Assembly (NCBI RefSeq): GCF_001282785.1
Contig: NZ_CVUA01000001.1
Location: 2,480,001 to 2,544,000, forward strand
Origin: Halolamina sediminis
GTDB taxonomy: Archaea; Halobacteriota; Halobacteria; Halobacteriales; Haloferacaceae
Length of the DNA stretch: 64,000 nt
Reading direction: 5' to 3'
The position numbers were made by a program, and so were the translations under genes. Positions 51,028-59,798 of the stretch are shown here, piece after piece (position 1 is the stretch's first letter; each line of letters opens with the position of its first letter). The notes below the pieces were generated by a model. That model had not been told where the DNA came from. It made no database searches and saw only the letters and a program-made list of their open reading frames with translations.

Positions 51028-51309
51028 ATGGGGACGAAGACCATCGGCCTCCGGGAGGACGCCTACGAGCGGCTGAAAGCGCGCAAGCGAGAGAGCGAGA
51101 GCTTCACCGACCTCGTCGAGCGCCTGCTCGAGGAGACCACCACGGACTGGCGTGAGGGGTTCGGCACGCTCTCCACGGGAGAGATGGAAGCGCTCGAAGA
51201 CGCGGTCGCCGAGTCTCGCGACCGGACGAGCCAAGGATTGGGAGACCGCCAGCAGTGCGCGCTCGATGCGCTCGCGAACGTCGACGAGGAGACGGATGAA
51301 ACTGCTTGA
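51028..51309 (+). CDS. vapB: VapB-type antitoxin (DUF217-like)
   Basis: The 93-residue protein begins MGTKTIGLREDAYERLKARK, then RESESFTDLVERLLEE, the short ribbon-helix-helix of haloarchaeal VapB/DUF217 antitoxins. An acidic, unstructured tail follows to bind the toxin. Start at 51028 is right after the operator. It overlaps the toxin gene by 14 bases, giving translational coupling. It lies between two epimerase tail fragments, suggesting insertion of the pair into or beside an epimerase gene. Confidence 0.85.
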   Translation: MGTKTIGLREDAYERLKARKRESESFTDLVERLLEETTTDWREGFGTLSTGEMEALEDAVAESRDRTSQGLGDRQQCALDALANVDEETDETA

Positions 51310-51700
51310 TACGACGTTCCTGATCCACTACTGGGGCGGCGTGGACGACGCGGCCGACTACCTCGAGAGCCACGAGGACGAGGAGTTTCTTACGACGACG
51401 CTCAACCTCAAAGAGATCGCGGTCGGGCGTCGACTTCAGGGGAAACTCGATCGGGCGGAGATTCTGACCACGTTCGACTGGGTAACACTCGTCCCGTTTG
51501 ACGCCGAACACGCCTTCGTCGCCGCCGAACTGGAAGCGAACCTTCGACAGCAGTCGGACATCAACGAAGACCGGATCAACGCGCTCGCGGGGGATCTCCT
51601 CATCGCCGCCGTCGCCAAGGAGCGAAACGCGTCGGTAGTTACCGAAAACACGCGTGATTTCGCACTGTTCGACGGCGTCCCCGTCGATACGTATCGGTGA
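51296..51700 (+). CDS. vapC: VapC-type PIN-domain toxin
   Basis: The 134-residue PIN protein has KLLDTTFLIHYWGG with the first Asp at residue 5, EEFLTTTLNLKEIAVG, and ALAGDLLIAAVAKERNASVV followed by TENTRDF. These acidic residues form the PIN ribonuclease site. It is coupled to VapB by a 14-base overlap and shares its operator. VapC toxins cut tRNA or rRNA when the antitoxin is lost. The target here is unknown. Confidence 0.88.
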   Translation: MKLLDTTFLIHYWGGVDDAADYLESHEDEEFLTTTLNLKEIAVGRRLQGKLDRAEILTTFDWVTLVPFDAEHAFVAAELEANLRQQSDINEDRINALAGDLLIAAVAKERNASVVTENTRDFALFDGVPVDTYR

Positions 51701-51866
51701 GCGCGAGGATCCGCGACCGCTCTCACGAGTCGCACGTGACCGAATGGAAGGGAGTCCACGCGAAACCACTCAACGGAGCGAACGGCGAGGCCGTTCAAGA
51801 GACGCGACACGCCTCGTGATGATGAAACGCCGGAGGCGTCTCGAACCAGCGTGAGCGAGTACGGTG

Positions 51867-51920
51867 GGGGAGTTAACAGATAAGCTCGAACGAACCAACC
51901 CCTACTACCGCAACGACTGA
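51867..51920 (+). pseudogene. Second epimerase C-terminal tail (remnant)
   Basis: The frame reads GELTDKLERTNPYYRND before TGA, the same type of epimerase end as at 50885-50950. It is surrounded by about 290 bases with no gene (51701-51992). The two tails flanking VapBC suggest that an epimerase gene end was duplicated or that the pair was inserted with it. Confidence 0.45.
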
Positions 51921-51992
51921 CGCTCGTCCCTTCCGGAACCATTTTCCCGCTCTGCAGACCACTCAAGCCCAACATGCCCGGTGATCGACTCT

Positions 51993-53390
51993 ATGGAACT
52001 CCTTGACGACGACGGCAACCTCTTCGGCGTCGTCAACGTCGTCGACGCCCTTGTCGTCCTGCTCGTGCTCGCCGTCGTCGCCGCGGGCGCGGCGTTCGTC
52101 CTCCAACCCGGCCCCGAAGAACCGGACGTCGGCACGACCCACGTCACCCTCGACCTCGGCACGCAGCCGGACTACCTCGTCTCGGCCATCAACGAGGGCG
52201 ACACCCACAACGCTGGCGGGGAGAGTCGGCTCACGATCACCGACGTCTACCTCACCCCGCAGGGCGACCAGACACAAGTCATCGTCCGCGCGCAACTCCG
52301 CGGCCTCGCAAGCGGCGAGAGCATCGACTACGCGGACGCGCCCCCGCGCCTCGGGCGCGCGCTCGACATCGCCACGAGCACCTACCAGGTCAGCGGCCGC
52401 ATCCGCGCGGTCGGCGGGAACGACTCCCTCACGACCGAACAGACGACCGTGGTCCTCAGCGACACCATGTCGGCCGCCAACGCCGACGAGGTGACCCAGG
52501 GCGACCAGATCCGGCTCGCCGGCCGCACCGTCGCCACCGTGGAGGACGTCGCCGCCTACGCGACCAACAATCCGACCCAGCGGCGCGTGATCGTCGAGGC
52601 GAACCTCACCACCCATCACCAGCTCGGCGAACGCCGCTTCGGCGGGGCGCCGGTCCAACGCGGGCAGACGGTCACCCTCCCGGCTGACGAGTACACGTTC
52701 AACGGCCGGATCGACCGCGTCGGCACTGGTCTCGAACGCGGCAGCGCCGACGTGCTGATCGAGGATGTCGTCGACGTGGAGACCGCCGAGCGCATCCGCG
52801 AGGGTGACGTGTCCTCCGTCGCCGGCTACGAGACGGCGACAGTCGAGTCAGTCACCACCTACGCCACGCGGAACCCCGACCGGAAACGCGTCGCCGTCGG
52901 CCTCTCGCTGTCGACGCTGACCCACGGCGAGCGCGAGCGGTTCGGCGGCACGCCCATCCAGCGCGGCAACGCGATCACCGCCGACTTCGGGAACTACGAA
53001 CTCGGCGGGGCGATCGAACGCCTCGACGCGCTCGAACCGCGCGGCACCGTCACCGAACGCACGGTCACGCTCCAGATGTACGAGGTGCGCGACGTGATGG
53101 CCGACGCCATCCTGCCGGGCATGGCCGAGCGCTCGGGCGGGGAGGCGATCGCCGAGATCACCGGCGTGGAGACTGAACCCTCGCTCATCGTCACCACCGG
53201 GGACGACGGGAGCGTCAACGTCGTCGACCACCCGTACAACCGAAAAGTGACGATCACGGCCGACCTCCGCGTCCGCCAGACGACGTCCGGGCTCACGTTC
53301 AAGGGCGAGTCGATCCGACAGGGCTCGGAAGTCGTCATCGACCTCGGAACGATCACCGTCCGGGCGACGGTCGTCAGCGTCGGCGGCTAA
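51993..53390 (+). CDS. DUF4330 family membrane-anchored protein
   Basis: The 465-residue protein begins MELLDDDGNLFGVVNVVDAL and then has one hydrophobic span (VVLLVLAVVAAGAAFVL), the DUF4330 start. The long exterior part contains repeated beta units, each with a form of RRFGGAPVQRG / ERFGGTPIQRG near residues 213, 313 and, less exactly, 435. It is a single-pass protein with a large outside domain, of unknown function. ATG 51993 is preferred to a GTG at 51981. The following gene at 53443 is a frequent partner. Confidence 0.82.
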   Translation: MELLDDDGNLFGVVNVVDALVVLLVLAVVAAGAAFVLQPGPEEPDVGTTHVTLDLGTQPDYLVSAINEGDTHNAGGESRLTITDVYLTPQGDQTQVIVRAQLRGLASGESIDYADAPPRLGRALDIATSTYQVSGRIRAVGGNDSLTTEQTTVVLSDTMSAANADEVTQGDQIRLAGRTVATVEDVAAYATNNPTQRRVIVEANLTTHHQLGERRFGGAPVQRGQTVTLPADEYTFNGRIDRVGTGLERGSADVLIEDVVDVETAERIREGDVSSVAGYETATVESVTTYATRNPDRKRVAVGLSLSTLTHGERERFGGTPIQRGNAITADFGNYELGGAIERLDALEPRGTVTERTVTLQMYEVRDVMADAILPGMAERSGGEAIAEITGVETEPSLIVTTGDDGSVNVVDHPYNRKVTITADLRVRQTTSGLTFKGESIRQGSEVVIDLGTITVRATVVSVGG

Positions 53391-53442
53391 CGACTTCCAG
53401 TACCGAAACCGACATACTCCTCCTGCCGAACTCTCAACGTAG

Positions 53443-53871
53443 ATGTCCAAGAACTCGCGGCTCCCTGACTCGCTCGCGTCACAGCTCGAGCGAGTCAACC
53501 GCGTGATCGACAACTCCAGCGTCGTCGGCGCTGCAAAGGCGGTTAGCGACCGAACGGCGACGTTCGTCCGCAACTCTTGGCTCTACCGGTGGCTGACCGC
53601 CGAGCCTGAACCGGAGGTCATCGTCATCGACCTCCGCGAGACTTGGACGGTCGGCCCGTTCATCAAACTCCTCGACTGGGCGATCGAGAAGACGGCACCG
53701 TGGTACCGCGCGTCGACGCTCAAACGCGGCGTCGACGCCGTTGTCTCCCTCGGCGAACGCGCTGCCGAGACCCGTGTCGGCGAACTCCTGATCGCGCTGC
53801 TCGAACCGCCGGAGCCGCCCGCAGACGACGAACGGGAGCGGAAACGCGAGCCCGACGACGAGCAGCAATAA
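53443..53871 (+). CDS. Hypothetical haloarchaeal protein next to DUF4330
   Basis: The 142-residue protein is mainly helical and has no recognised motif. The central segment (VIVIDLRETWTVGPFIKLLD) is strand-helix and moderately hydrophobic, and the C-terminal tail is highly charged (EPPEPPADDERERKREPDDE). It begins 53 bases after the DUF4330 gene and is probably cotranscribed. Such partners occur with DUF4330 in haloarchaea, but the role is unknown. Confidence 0.72.
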   Translation: MSKNSRLPDSLASQLERVNRVIDNSSVVGAAKAVSDRTATFVRNSWLYRWLTAEPEPEVIVIDLRETWTVGPFIKLLDWAIEKTAPWYRASTLKRGVDAVVSLGERAAETRVGELLIALLEPPEPPADDERERKREPDDEQQ

Positions 53872-53895
53872 GCCAGATATCTCCGACAGTCGTGC

Positions 53896-54408
53896 TCAGC
53901 GCCCGCACAGGCACTCGTGCGAAAGCCGTGCGAACCCCGTGACGTGGTCGTGGGTGGCGACCGCGAGAGCAAACATCGCTTCGGCTTGCTGGGCAGCCGC
54001 CACCGTGTCTCGGTAGTACGCGGCGGCGCGATTGTCGCGGTACAGTTGCTTCAGTCGTCGTGCCGTCGCTTCCGAAACGAGGTTCAGTTCTGCACCGCGG
54101 TCATAGGCACGGTCGTGTCCCTCGCGGAAGTCGTCGATCGTGTCGTTCGAGGCAGTGAGCGCGTAGAACTCGAACGTGCGCTCGATAGCCGCGAAGGACA
54201 TCTCGATGACGCTCGTGTGGTAGCCATCGTGCTCGCGGAGGAGGCGACACGCGTCGAGCAGCCGGCACGCTTTCCGGAGCTGGATCACGTCGGCGTCGTG
54301 TTCGTTCGGATCGAGCCCCGCCTCGTAGTCCGGCCGGCCGAGTTGCCCAGCGAACGCATCCTCGGCCCGATCAATGGCGTCACCGAGATCGTCGGGCTCG
54401 TCAGGCAT
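53896..54408 (-). CDS. HEPN-like partner of a nucleotidyltransferase (HEPN/MNT pair)
   Basis: This 170-residue helical protein resembles HEPN domains. The expected R-x4-6-H ribonuclease motif is replaced by YRDNRAAAYYRDTVAAAQQA (Arg and Tyr but no His at the normal place). It may therefore be a degenerate or atypical HEPN, or use a different residue. It overlaps the nucleotidyltransferase gene by eight bases, downstream of it. HEPN/MNT pairs act as toxin-antitoxin modules in which the transferase AMPylates and silences the HEPN toxin. The call is strengthened by context. Confidence 0.7.
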   Translation of the reverse strand: MPDEPDDLGDAIDRAEDAFAGQLGRPDYEAGLDPNEHDADVIQLRKACRLLDACRLLREHDGYHTSVIEMSFAAIERTFEFYALTASNDTIDDFREGHDRAYDRGAELNLVSEATARRLKQLYRDNRAAAYYRDTVAAAQQAEAMFALAVATHDHVTGFARLSHECLCGR

Positions 54409-55081
54409 TGCTCAGCACCTCGTGCTTCAGGCCTCGAAGGGTGTCGCTGTCCATCAGCGTGATCGCGCCGACGAACACGTCTTCGAGGTTCTCGGCGTGG
54501 CTGCGAGCGGACTCCGGCGTCTCGACGAGGATCTGGAACTCGTAACGATCGCCGTCGAACCGTTCCTGTCCAAGTTCTTTGGCGAGTTCGTTGGCGCGAT
54601 GCTGGTCGGCGCGGTCGTCAGCAAGCACCCAGAGGTCGATGTCGCTCTGGCGGTCGGCCTGCCCGCTGGCGACGCTGCCGAAGACGAGGACGCCCTGAAT
54701 CTCACCCAACCCCTCGCGGATTCGTTCGAGTGCCCCACGAACGGGGCGATGGAACTCCGGTTGCGGGATGCGAAGGACGGGATCGTCGGGTTTCGTCACC
54801 CGAGTTCGGTTGATCCCGATGAGCCGGCGGTTGCCCTCGCTCTCGGCGACGACGACGCCGTTGGCTTCGAGGACGTCGACCGCCCGCTTCACGGACTGAG
54901 CCGCGTTATCAGTGAGTCGACTCAGCTCCCGGATCGTGAACTGTTCGTAGGGATTGTCGACCAGCAGTTGGAGAAGATCGTCGGTAGCCGTGTGACGGAA
55001 CAGGCTAGGCTCCGGAGCCGGGATCGGCAACCCGACGGTTGCTTGCTCCGTTTCGTTGGGCCCGCCTTCTTGTCTCGTCAT
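54401..55081 (-). CDS. HTH-nucleotidyltransferase protein (MNT antitoxin-like)
   Basis: The 226-residue protein has an N-terminal winged helix (FTIRELSRLTDNAAQSVKRA) followed by an MNT domain with VFGSVASGQADRQSDIDLWV. The Gly-Ser start and D-x-D metal motif of minimal nucleotidyltransferases are thus complete. In HEPN/MNT systems such enzymes modify and neutralise the HEPN toxin; the fused DNA-binding domain could add autoregulation. The ATG at 55081 (MTRQEGG) is preferred to GTG at 55090. It is first in a two-gene operon with the HEPN-like gene. Confidence 0.85.
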   Translation of the reverse strand: MTRQEGGPNETEQATVGLPIPAPEPSLFRHTATDDLLQLLVDNPYEQFTIRELSRLTDNAAQSVKRAVDVLEANGVVVAESEGNRRLIGINRTRVTKPDDPVLRIPQPEFHRPVRGALERIREGLGEIQGVLVFGSVASGQADRQSDIDLWVLADDRADQHRANELAKELGQERFDGDRYEFQILVETPESARSHAENLEDVFVGAITLMDSDTLRGLKHEVLSNA

Positions 55082-55263
55082 ACGGTACACGTTCCGTCTA
55101 ACGAGACAATAATCTTGGGGCGTGCTAGGCTCTGTACATTCACTACACGCACGGTTGGCGGGTGTCCATCTCCGAAGCTGATCGGAAGCCGAGACCGAGG
55201 AAGCGATGGATCGGCTTCGTGAGCGTCGAAACCGCTCCGAGTGACGCCGACAGGAACTCCCGA

Positions 55264-57063
55264 CTACTCTACCGTCACGCTCTTCGCGAGGTTCCGCGGT
55301 TTGTCGATGTTGCGACCCAGTTTCTTCGCGACGTGGTAGCTGACCAGTTGCAGTTGCACGTTCGCCAGCACGGGCGCCAGTCGCGGATCCGTCTCCGGAA
55401 CCTCCAGCACCTCGTCCGCGTACCGCTCGACGTCAGTCCGTCCATCAGTCACTGCAACCACGGGCGCGTTCCGCGCCTCGACCTCCTTCACGTTCCCGAC
55501 GGTCTTCTCCGAGCCCGTCTCGCCGGTCACCACAGCAAAGACCGGCGTGTTCCCGGTCACCAGCGCCAGCGGCCCGTGTTTGAGCTCGCCGGCCGGGAAC
55601 CCCTCGGCGTGCTTGTAGCTGATCTCCTTCATCTTCAGCGCGCCCTCCATCGCGACCGGGTAGTCGTAGCCGCGGCCGATGAAGAAGTACGCGTCCGAGT
55701 CGACGAACCGCTCGGCCACTGCCTCGGCGTTGGTCTCGTCGAGCACCGTCTGCACCTGCCCGGGCAGATCCCGCAGCGCGCTCACGAACTCGTGGCTCGT
55801 GCCGCCGTTGCCCATCACCGCCGCGACCATGTTCGCGGCGACGACCTGCGCGGAGAACGTCTTGGTGGCAGCGACGCCGATCTCGGGGCCCGACCGAATG
55901 TACAGCACGCCGTCACACTCCCGCGCTGCGGTACTCCCGACCACGTTCGTCACCGCGAGCGTGTCCACGCCGCGGCGCTGAGCATCCCGGAGCGCGCTCA
56001 GCGTGTCAGCGGTCTCCCCGCTCTGGGTGATGCCGACGACGAGCGTGTCCTCGTCGTGTGGCGGCGCCGAGGTGACGTACTCGCTGGCGATGAACGCCTG
56101 TGCGGGCACGCCCTGTGAGCGGAACAGCTCCGCGGCGTACAGCGCCGCGTGGTAGGAGGTCCCGCAGGCGACGAGCTGGATCGACTCGGCGCTCCGAACT
56201 GCCGTCGCGATATCGTCACCGAGATCCACGGTTCCGGAGAGTTCGTCGACGCGCTCCTGCAGACACTGCCGGAGCGCCCGCGGCTGCTCGTGGATCTCCT
56301 TGAGCATGTAGTGGTCGTAGCCGCTCTTGCCCGTCTCCTCGGACTCCCAGTCGACCGTCCGGACGTCCTTCTCGACGGGCTCGCCGTCGAGCGTCGTCAC
56401 GCTCCAGCCGTCGGGGGAGAGTTCGGCCACCTCGCCGTCCTCGAGGTAGACCACGCGATCCGTGAACTCCAGAAACGCCGGGACGTCGCTGCCGAGGTAC
56501 GTCGCGTCGTCGGCGACACCGAGCACTAGCGGCGAGTCGTTGCGCGCCGCGTAGACAGTGTCCGACCCCTCGATCACGGCCGCGATGGCGTAGCTCCCTT
56601 CGAGCCGACTCACGGCCTGCCGGAACGCCGTCTCGAAGGACGCTCCATCGGCGCGGTAGGTCTCGATCAGGTGCGGGACGACCTCCGTGTCCGTCTCACT
56701 TCTGAACGTATGCCCCGACGCAGTGAGCTCCGCTTTGATCGACTGGTAGTTCTCGATGATTCCGTTGTGGACGACGGCGACAGTGTCCGTGCAGTCCGTG
56801 TGCGGGTGAGCGTTCTCGTCGGTCGGCGCCCCGTGGGTCGACCAGCGCGTGTGCCCGATCCCGACGGTACCGGGGAGCGATTCGCCTTCGAGCGCCGTTT
56901 CGAGCGCCTCGAGCTCGCCCGACCGCTTCGCGACCGACAGCTCCCCGCCCGAGACGGCGACGCCCGCGGAGTCGTAGCCGCGGTACTCGAGGTTCGAGAG
57001 CCCGGCCAGCAGCGTGTCGAGCGTCGCGTCCCCGCGACCGACGGCGCCGATGATCCCGCACAT
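55264..57063 (-). CDS. glmS: Glutamine-fructose-6-phosphate aminotransferase
   Basis: The 599-residue protein starts MCGIIGAVGRGDATLDTLLA with the catalytic Cys exposed after Met removal (N-terminal glutaminase domain). Two SIS domains follow (for example LVACGTSYHAALYAAELFR, VGITQSGETADTLSALRDAQ), and the protein ends with the family tail NLAKSVTVE. It makes glucosamine-6-phosphate, the first step to UDP-GlcNAc. The ATG at 57063 shares bases with the stop of the GlmU-like gene, so the pair is coupled. A much longer upstream frame is spurious. Confidence 0.95.
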   Translation of the reverse strand: MCGIIGAVGRGDATLDTLLAGLSNLEYRGYDSAGVAVSGGELSVAKRSGELEALETALEGESLPGTVGIGHTRWSTHGAPTDENAHPHTDCTDTVAVVHNGIIENYQSIKAELTASGHTFRSETDTEVVPHLIETYRADGASFETAFRQAVSRLEGSYAIAAVIEGSDTVYAARNDSPLVLGVADDATYLGSDVPAFLEFTDRVVYLEDGEVAELSPDGWSVTTLDGEPVEKDVRTVDWESEETGKSGYDHYMLKEIHEQPRALRQCLQERVDELSGTVDLGDDIATAVRSAESIQLVACGTSYHAALYAAELFRSQGVPAQAFIASEYVTSAPPHDEDTLVVGITQSGETADTLSALRDAQRRGVDTLAVTNVVGSTAARECDGVLYIRSGPEIGVAATKTFSAQVVAANMVAAVMGNGGTSHEFVSALRDLPGQVQTVLDETNAEAVAERFVDSDAYFFIGRGYDYPVAMEGALKMKEISYKHAEGFPAGELKHGPLALVTGNTPVFAVVTGETGSEKTVGNVKEVEARNAPVVAVTDGRTDVERYADEVLEVPETDPRLAPVLANVQLQLVSYHVAKKLGRNIDKPRNLAKSVTVE

Positions 57064-58253
57064 CAGCGCACCACCTCCGCGCCGCGGGACACGCGACCGA
57101 CAACGTGCGTGCCGACGCCGAGCGAGGCGTCGGTGCCGACGATCGCGCCCGGGGCGAAGCTGTTGTCGCCCGCAGCCGTCACGCGGTCGGCGAGCACCGC
57201 GCCGACTGACTGGCCCTCCACGACCTGCCCGGCGACGGGGATGTCCGCGGCACCGCTCGGTGCGACGGTCCCCGCGCCGATGTCGACCGCGCGGCCGGTG
57301 ACGACCTCGTGCAGCGAGCAGTTCGGCCCGACGCGGGTGTCGACGTCGAGGACCGAGCGGGAGATGGTCGCGTTCGCGCCGACGGTCGCGTTCCGGCCGA
57401 GCGACGTTGCAGGCCCGACCACCGCGTTCGGCCCGACCACCGCGTCGGGGGCGACGACGACCGGTGCCCGAAGCACGGCCGAGTCGTGCACCTGCGCGGA
57501 GTCGGCGACCCAGACGCCCTCGTCCTCGGTCACACCCTCGATCCACTCGACGTCGAGGAGGTGTTCGGCGACGGCGAGCAGGTCCCACGCGTACGTCGCG
57601 TCGAGCCACAGGCCGTCGGTCCGTACCGCACGCAGCCGCCCATCAGCGTCGTCGGTGACGACTCGTTCCAGCGTCACGGGCAGCGAGAGTTCGCCGTCGG
57701 TCCGCGGCGTCGCGTCGATGGCGTCGAAGATCCGCCCGTCGAACGCGTAGACGCCCGCGTTTACCAGGCCGGAGTCGGCGTCCGGGGTCTCGGAGACCGT
57801 CGTCACGACATCGTCGGCGATCGAGACGGTGCTGTAGCGGACGACAGCCGCCTGTTCGATGACGCCTAGCGCGCCGACCTCCTGGGCGGGGTCGTAGGCG
57901 TCCCGCACGTCGGTGACCATTCCCGGATCGACGATCTGGTCGCCATTGAGGACGAGAAACGGGCCATCGACCGCGTCGCGGGCCTGCAGCAGTGCGTGCC
58001 CGCTCCCCAACTGCTTCTCCTGCACGACGTACTCGAGCGGCGTATCCCGGTACGTGTTCCCGAAGTGATCGCGAATGTGGTCGCGCTCGTAGCCGATCAC
58101 GACGGCGATCGAGTCAACGCCGGCGTCGACGAGCGTATCGAAGACGTACGAGAGGATCGGACGGTTCGCGGCGGGGAGCATCGGCTTGGGCCGTGACTCG
58201 GTCAGCGGCGCCAGCCGTTCGCCCTCCCCGGCCGCGAGAACGACAGCATCCAT
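57063..58253 (-). CDS. GlmU-like sugar-1-phosphate nucleotidyltransferase with hexapeptide repeats
   Basis: The 396-residue protein has an N-terminal nucleotidyltransferase domain (AVVLAAGEGERLAPLTESRP, FLVLNGDQIVDPG) and a C-terminal left-handed beta helix of hexapeptide repeats (VVGPNAVVGPATSLG, ATVGANATISRSV). The architecture fits bifunctional UDP-GlcNAc pyrophosphorylase/GlcN-1-P acetyltransferase or a related archaeal sugar-nucleotide enzyme. It precedes and overlaps glmS in an operon, so it probably acts in the same pathway. Start at 58253. A second GlmU-like gene enters the window at its right end. Confidence 0.85.
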   Translation of the reverse strand: MDAVVLAAGEGERLAPLTESRPKPMLPAANRPILSYVFDTLVDAGVDSIAVVIGYERDHIRDHFGNTYRDTPLEYVVQEKQLGSGHALLQARDAVDGPFLVLNGDQIVDPGMVTDVRDAYDPAQEVGALGVIEQAAVVRYSTVSIADDVVTTVSETPDADSGLVNAGVYAFDGRIFDAIDATPRTDGELSLPVTLERVVTDDADGRLRAVRTDGLWLDATYAWDLLAVAEHLLDVEWIEGVTEDEGVWVADSAQVHDSAVLRAPVVVAPDAVVGPNAVVGPATSLGRNATVGANATISRSVLDVDTRVGPNCSLHEVVTGRAVDIGAGTVAPSGAADIPVAGQVVEGQSVGAVLADRVTAAGDNSFAPGAIVGTDASLGVGTHVVGRVSRGAEVVR

Positions 58254-58359
58254 GATGGACCTATCTCTCGGGGCGCGATAGGTGACTGTTTCGATGCCCG
58301 CAGTTTCGGGGTTGGCACAGAACGGAACGATCATACGCCTCCCCGTCCCGCCGTGCTGT

Positions 58360-59166
58360 ATGGCTCGGGACCTCGTCGTCGCCCTTGTCGTCGGTATCCT
58401 GCAGGGCATCTTCGAGTGGCTGCCGATCTCCAGCGAGGGCAACATCACGATCGTCCTCTCCGCACTCGGGCGCTCGCCGGAGGCGGGCGTCGCATTCGCG
58501 CTGTTTCTCCACCTCGGGACCGCCCTCGCCGCGACGGTATACTACCGGGAGGATATCTGGGCGGTGCTCACGCTGCTGCCGACGTGGCGGCCGACCAACG
58601 CCACCGAGGGGGAGTACGCGACGGTCACGTTCCTCGGGATCGGGACGCTCGTCTCGGGCGTCGTCGGCATCGCGGCCTACGTGACGCTCGTCGACGCCGT
58701 CTCGGAGCTCGGCGGCGGGCTGTTCGTCGCGCTCGTCGGCGTCCTCCTGGTGCTCACCGGCGCGTTCCAGTACCTCTCGCAGAATCTCGTCGGGGATCCA
58801 CGGACGCCGACCCCCCTCGACGCGGTGCTCGTCGGCGTCGCACAGGGCGTCGCCATCCTCCCCGGCGTCTCCCGTTCCGGGATGACGACCGGGACGCTGC
58901 TCCTCCGCGGTCACGAGGGGGCGCGGGCGTTCCGGCTCTCGTTCCTGCTCGCGATCCCGGCCTCCGTCGGCGGGGGCCTGCTCGGCTACCTCGACACGGG
59001 GCTGAACACGTCGCTGGTCGCCGCGGGGGTCGCACTCGGCGCGGCAGCCGTCGTGGGGTACGCCTCCATCGGCGCGCTGATGCGGATCGTCGACGAGCTC
59101 CCGTTCTGGAGCGTCTGTGTGGGGCTGGGTGTGCTCGCGATCGCCGGCGGCGTGCTGGTGGTGTAA
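58360..59166 (+). CDS. uppP: Undecaprenyl-diphosphatase-like membrane phosphatase (UppP/BacA)
   Basis: The 268-residue polytopic protein has the two UppP signatures: QGIFEWLPISSEGNITIVL near the N-terminus and ILPGVSRSGMTTGTLLLRG in the middle. UppP proteins hydrolyse polyprenyl diphosphates to recycle the lipid carrier for surface glycans. In archaea, which use dolichol-type carriers, such proteins are thought to serve the same purpose. It is divergent from the glmU-like/glmS operon, with 107 bases between starts, consistent with shared regulation of glycan precursor and carrier supply. Confidence 0.85.
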   Translation: MARDLVVALVVGILQGIFEWLPISSEGNITIVLSALGRSPEAGVAFALFLHLGTALAATVYYREDIWAVLTLLPTWRPTNATEGEYATVTFLGIGTLVSGVVGIAAYVTLVDAVSELGGGLFVALVGVLLVLTGAFQYLSQNLVGDPRTPTPLDAVLVGVAQGVAILPGVSRSGMTTGTLLLRGHEGARAFRLSFLLAIPASVGGGLLGYLDTGLNTSLVAAGVALGAAAVVGYASIGALMRIVDELPFWSVCVGLGVLAIAGGVLVV

Positions 59167-59798
59167 AGCGAGAGGCAGAGCGGGAGGAACGCAGTCCAGC
59201 GACGCTTCCAGATCGCCGAGTTGGGGGTGTAGTCTCCTGACAATGAAACGCCTCAATCGAAGATTCGGAGTTTTTCGAGGACGGCGCTGCGTGACTCCAT
59301 CGATATGGGATCGTGAAGATGATGGTAAACATCGGAATCTGAAACTGGGTGCGCACCAACAGCGACCACGGGGTCCTAAACTGGGGACCACTAGCCGACC
59401 ACGAGAGCGACGCCGTTCCGTGCCTGGCCCACTGCACGGCGAGATCAGTTTCGGCACGCTTCGCAACATCGTCCAACGGGCCGACATCGAGGACTACGAC
59501 GAGTTTTGCTCGTGGATCGACCGGAACAGGTAGCTCACTTCGTCCACTCGCGGATTTCTTCCTGCATGTGGGTCTTCCCGCCGATTCTGTCGCCAGTTCG
59601 GCGGCGAGATCGGGGTCAAATTCGCGAGAGAGCTTGGCCCACCAATGGGTTCACCGCCGTTGTCACCGCTCGCGAGCACCTCTCTCGCTTCCAGTTAGGC
59701 GATACGGTTTGCGACCATCGGTTCCAATGCACCGAGTTCGTCGGCGACGGTATGGGCCGGCAGCGGTTCTTCATCCACCCTCCATTCACCACACAACC
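59167..59798. other. Gap with gene fragments only
   Basis: 632 bases without an intact gene. A plus-strand fragment ends at 59533 (GEISFGTLRNIVQRADIEDY, then DEFCSWIDRN before TAG). A minus-strand fragment reads EPLPAHTVADELGALEPMVA, then NRIA. Both lack starts and look like remains of small genes, as expected next to the broken Orc1-like gene. Confidence 0.4.

Noticed and set aside
57064-57609. Long N-terminal extension of glmS
   Set aside because: GlmS must begin with the catalytic Cys after Met (MCGI at 57063). The upstream frame is antisense or out of frame to the GlmU-like gene.
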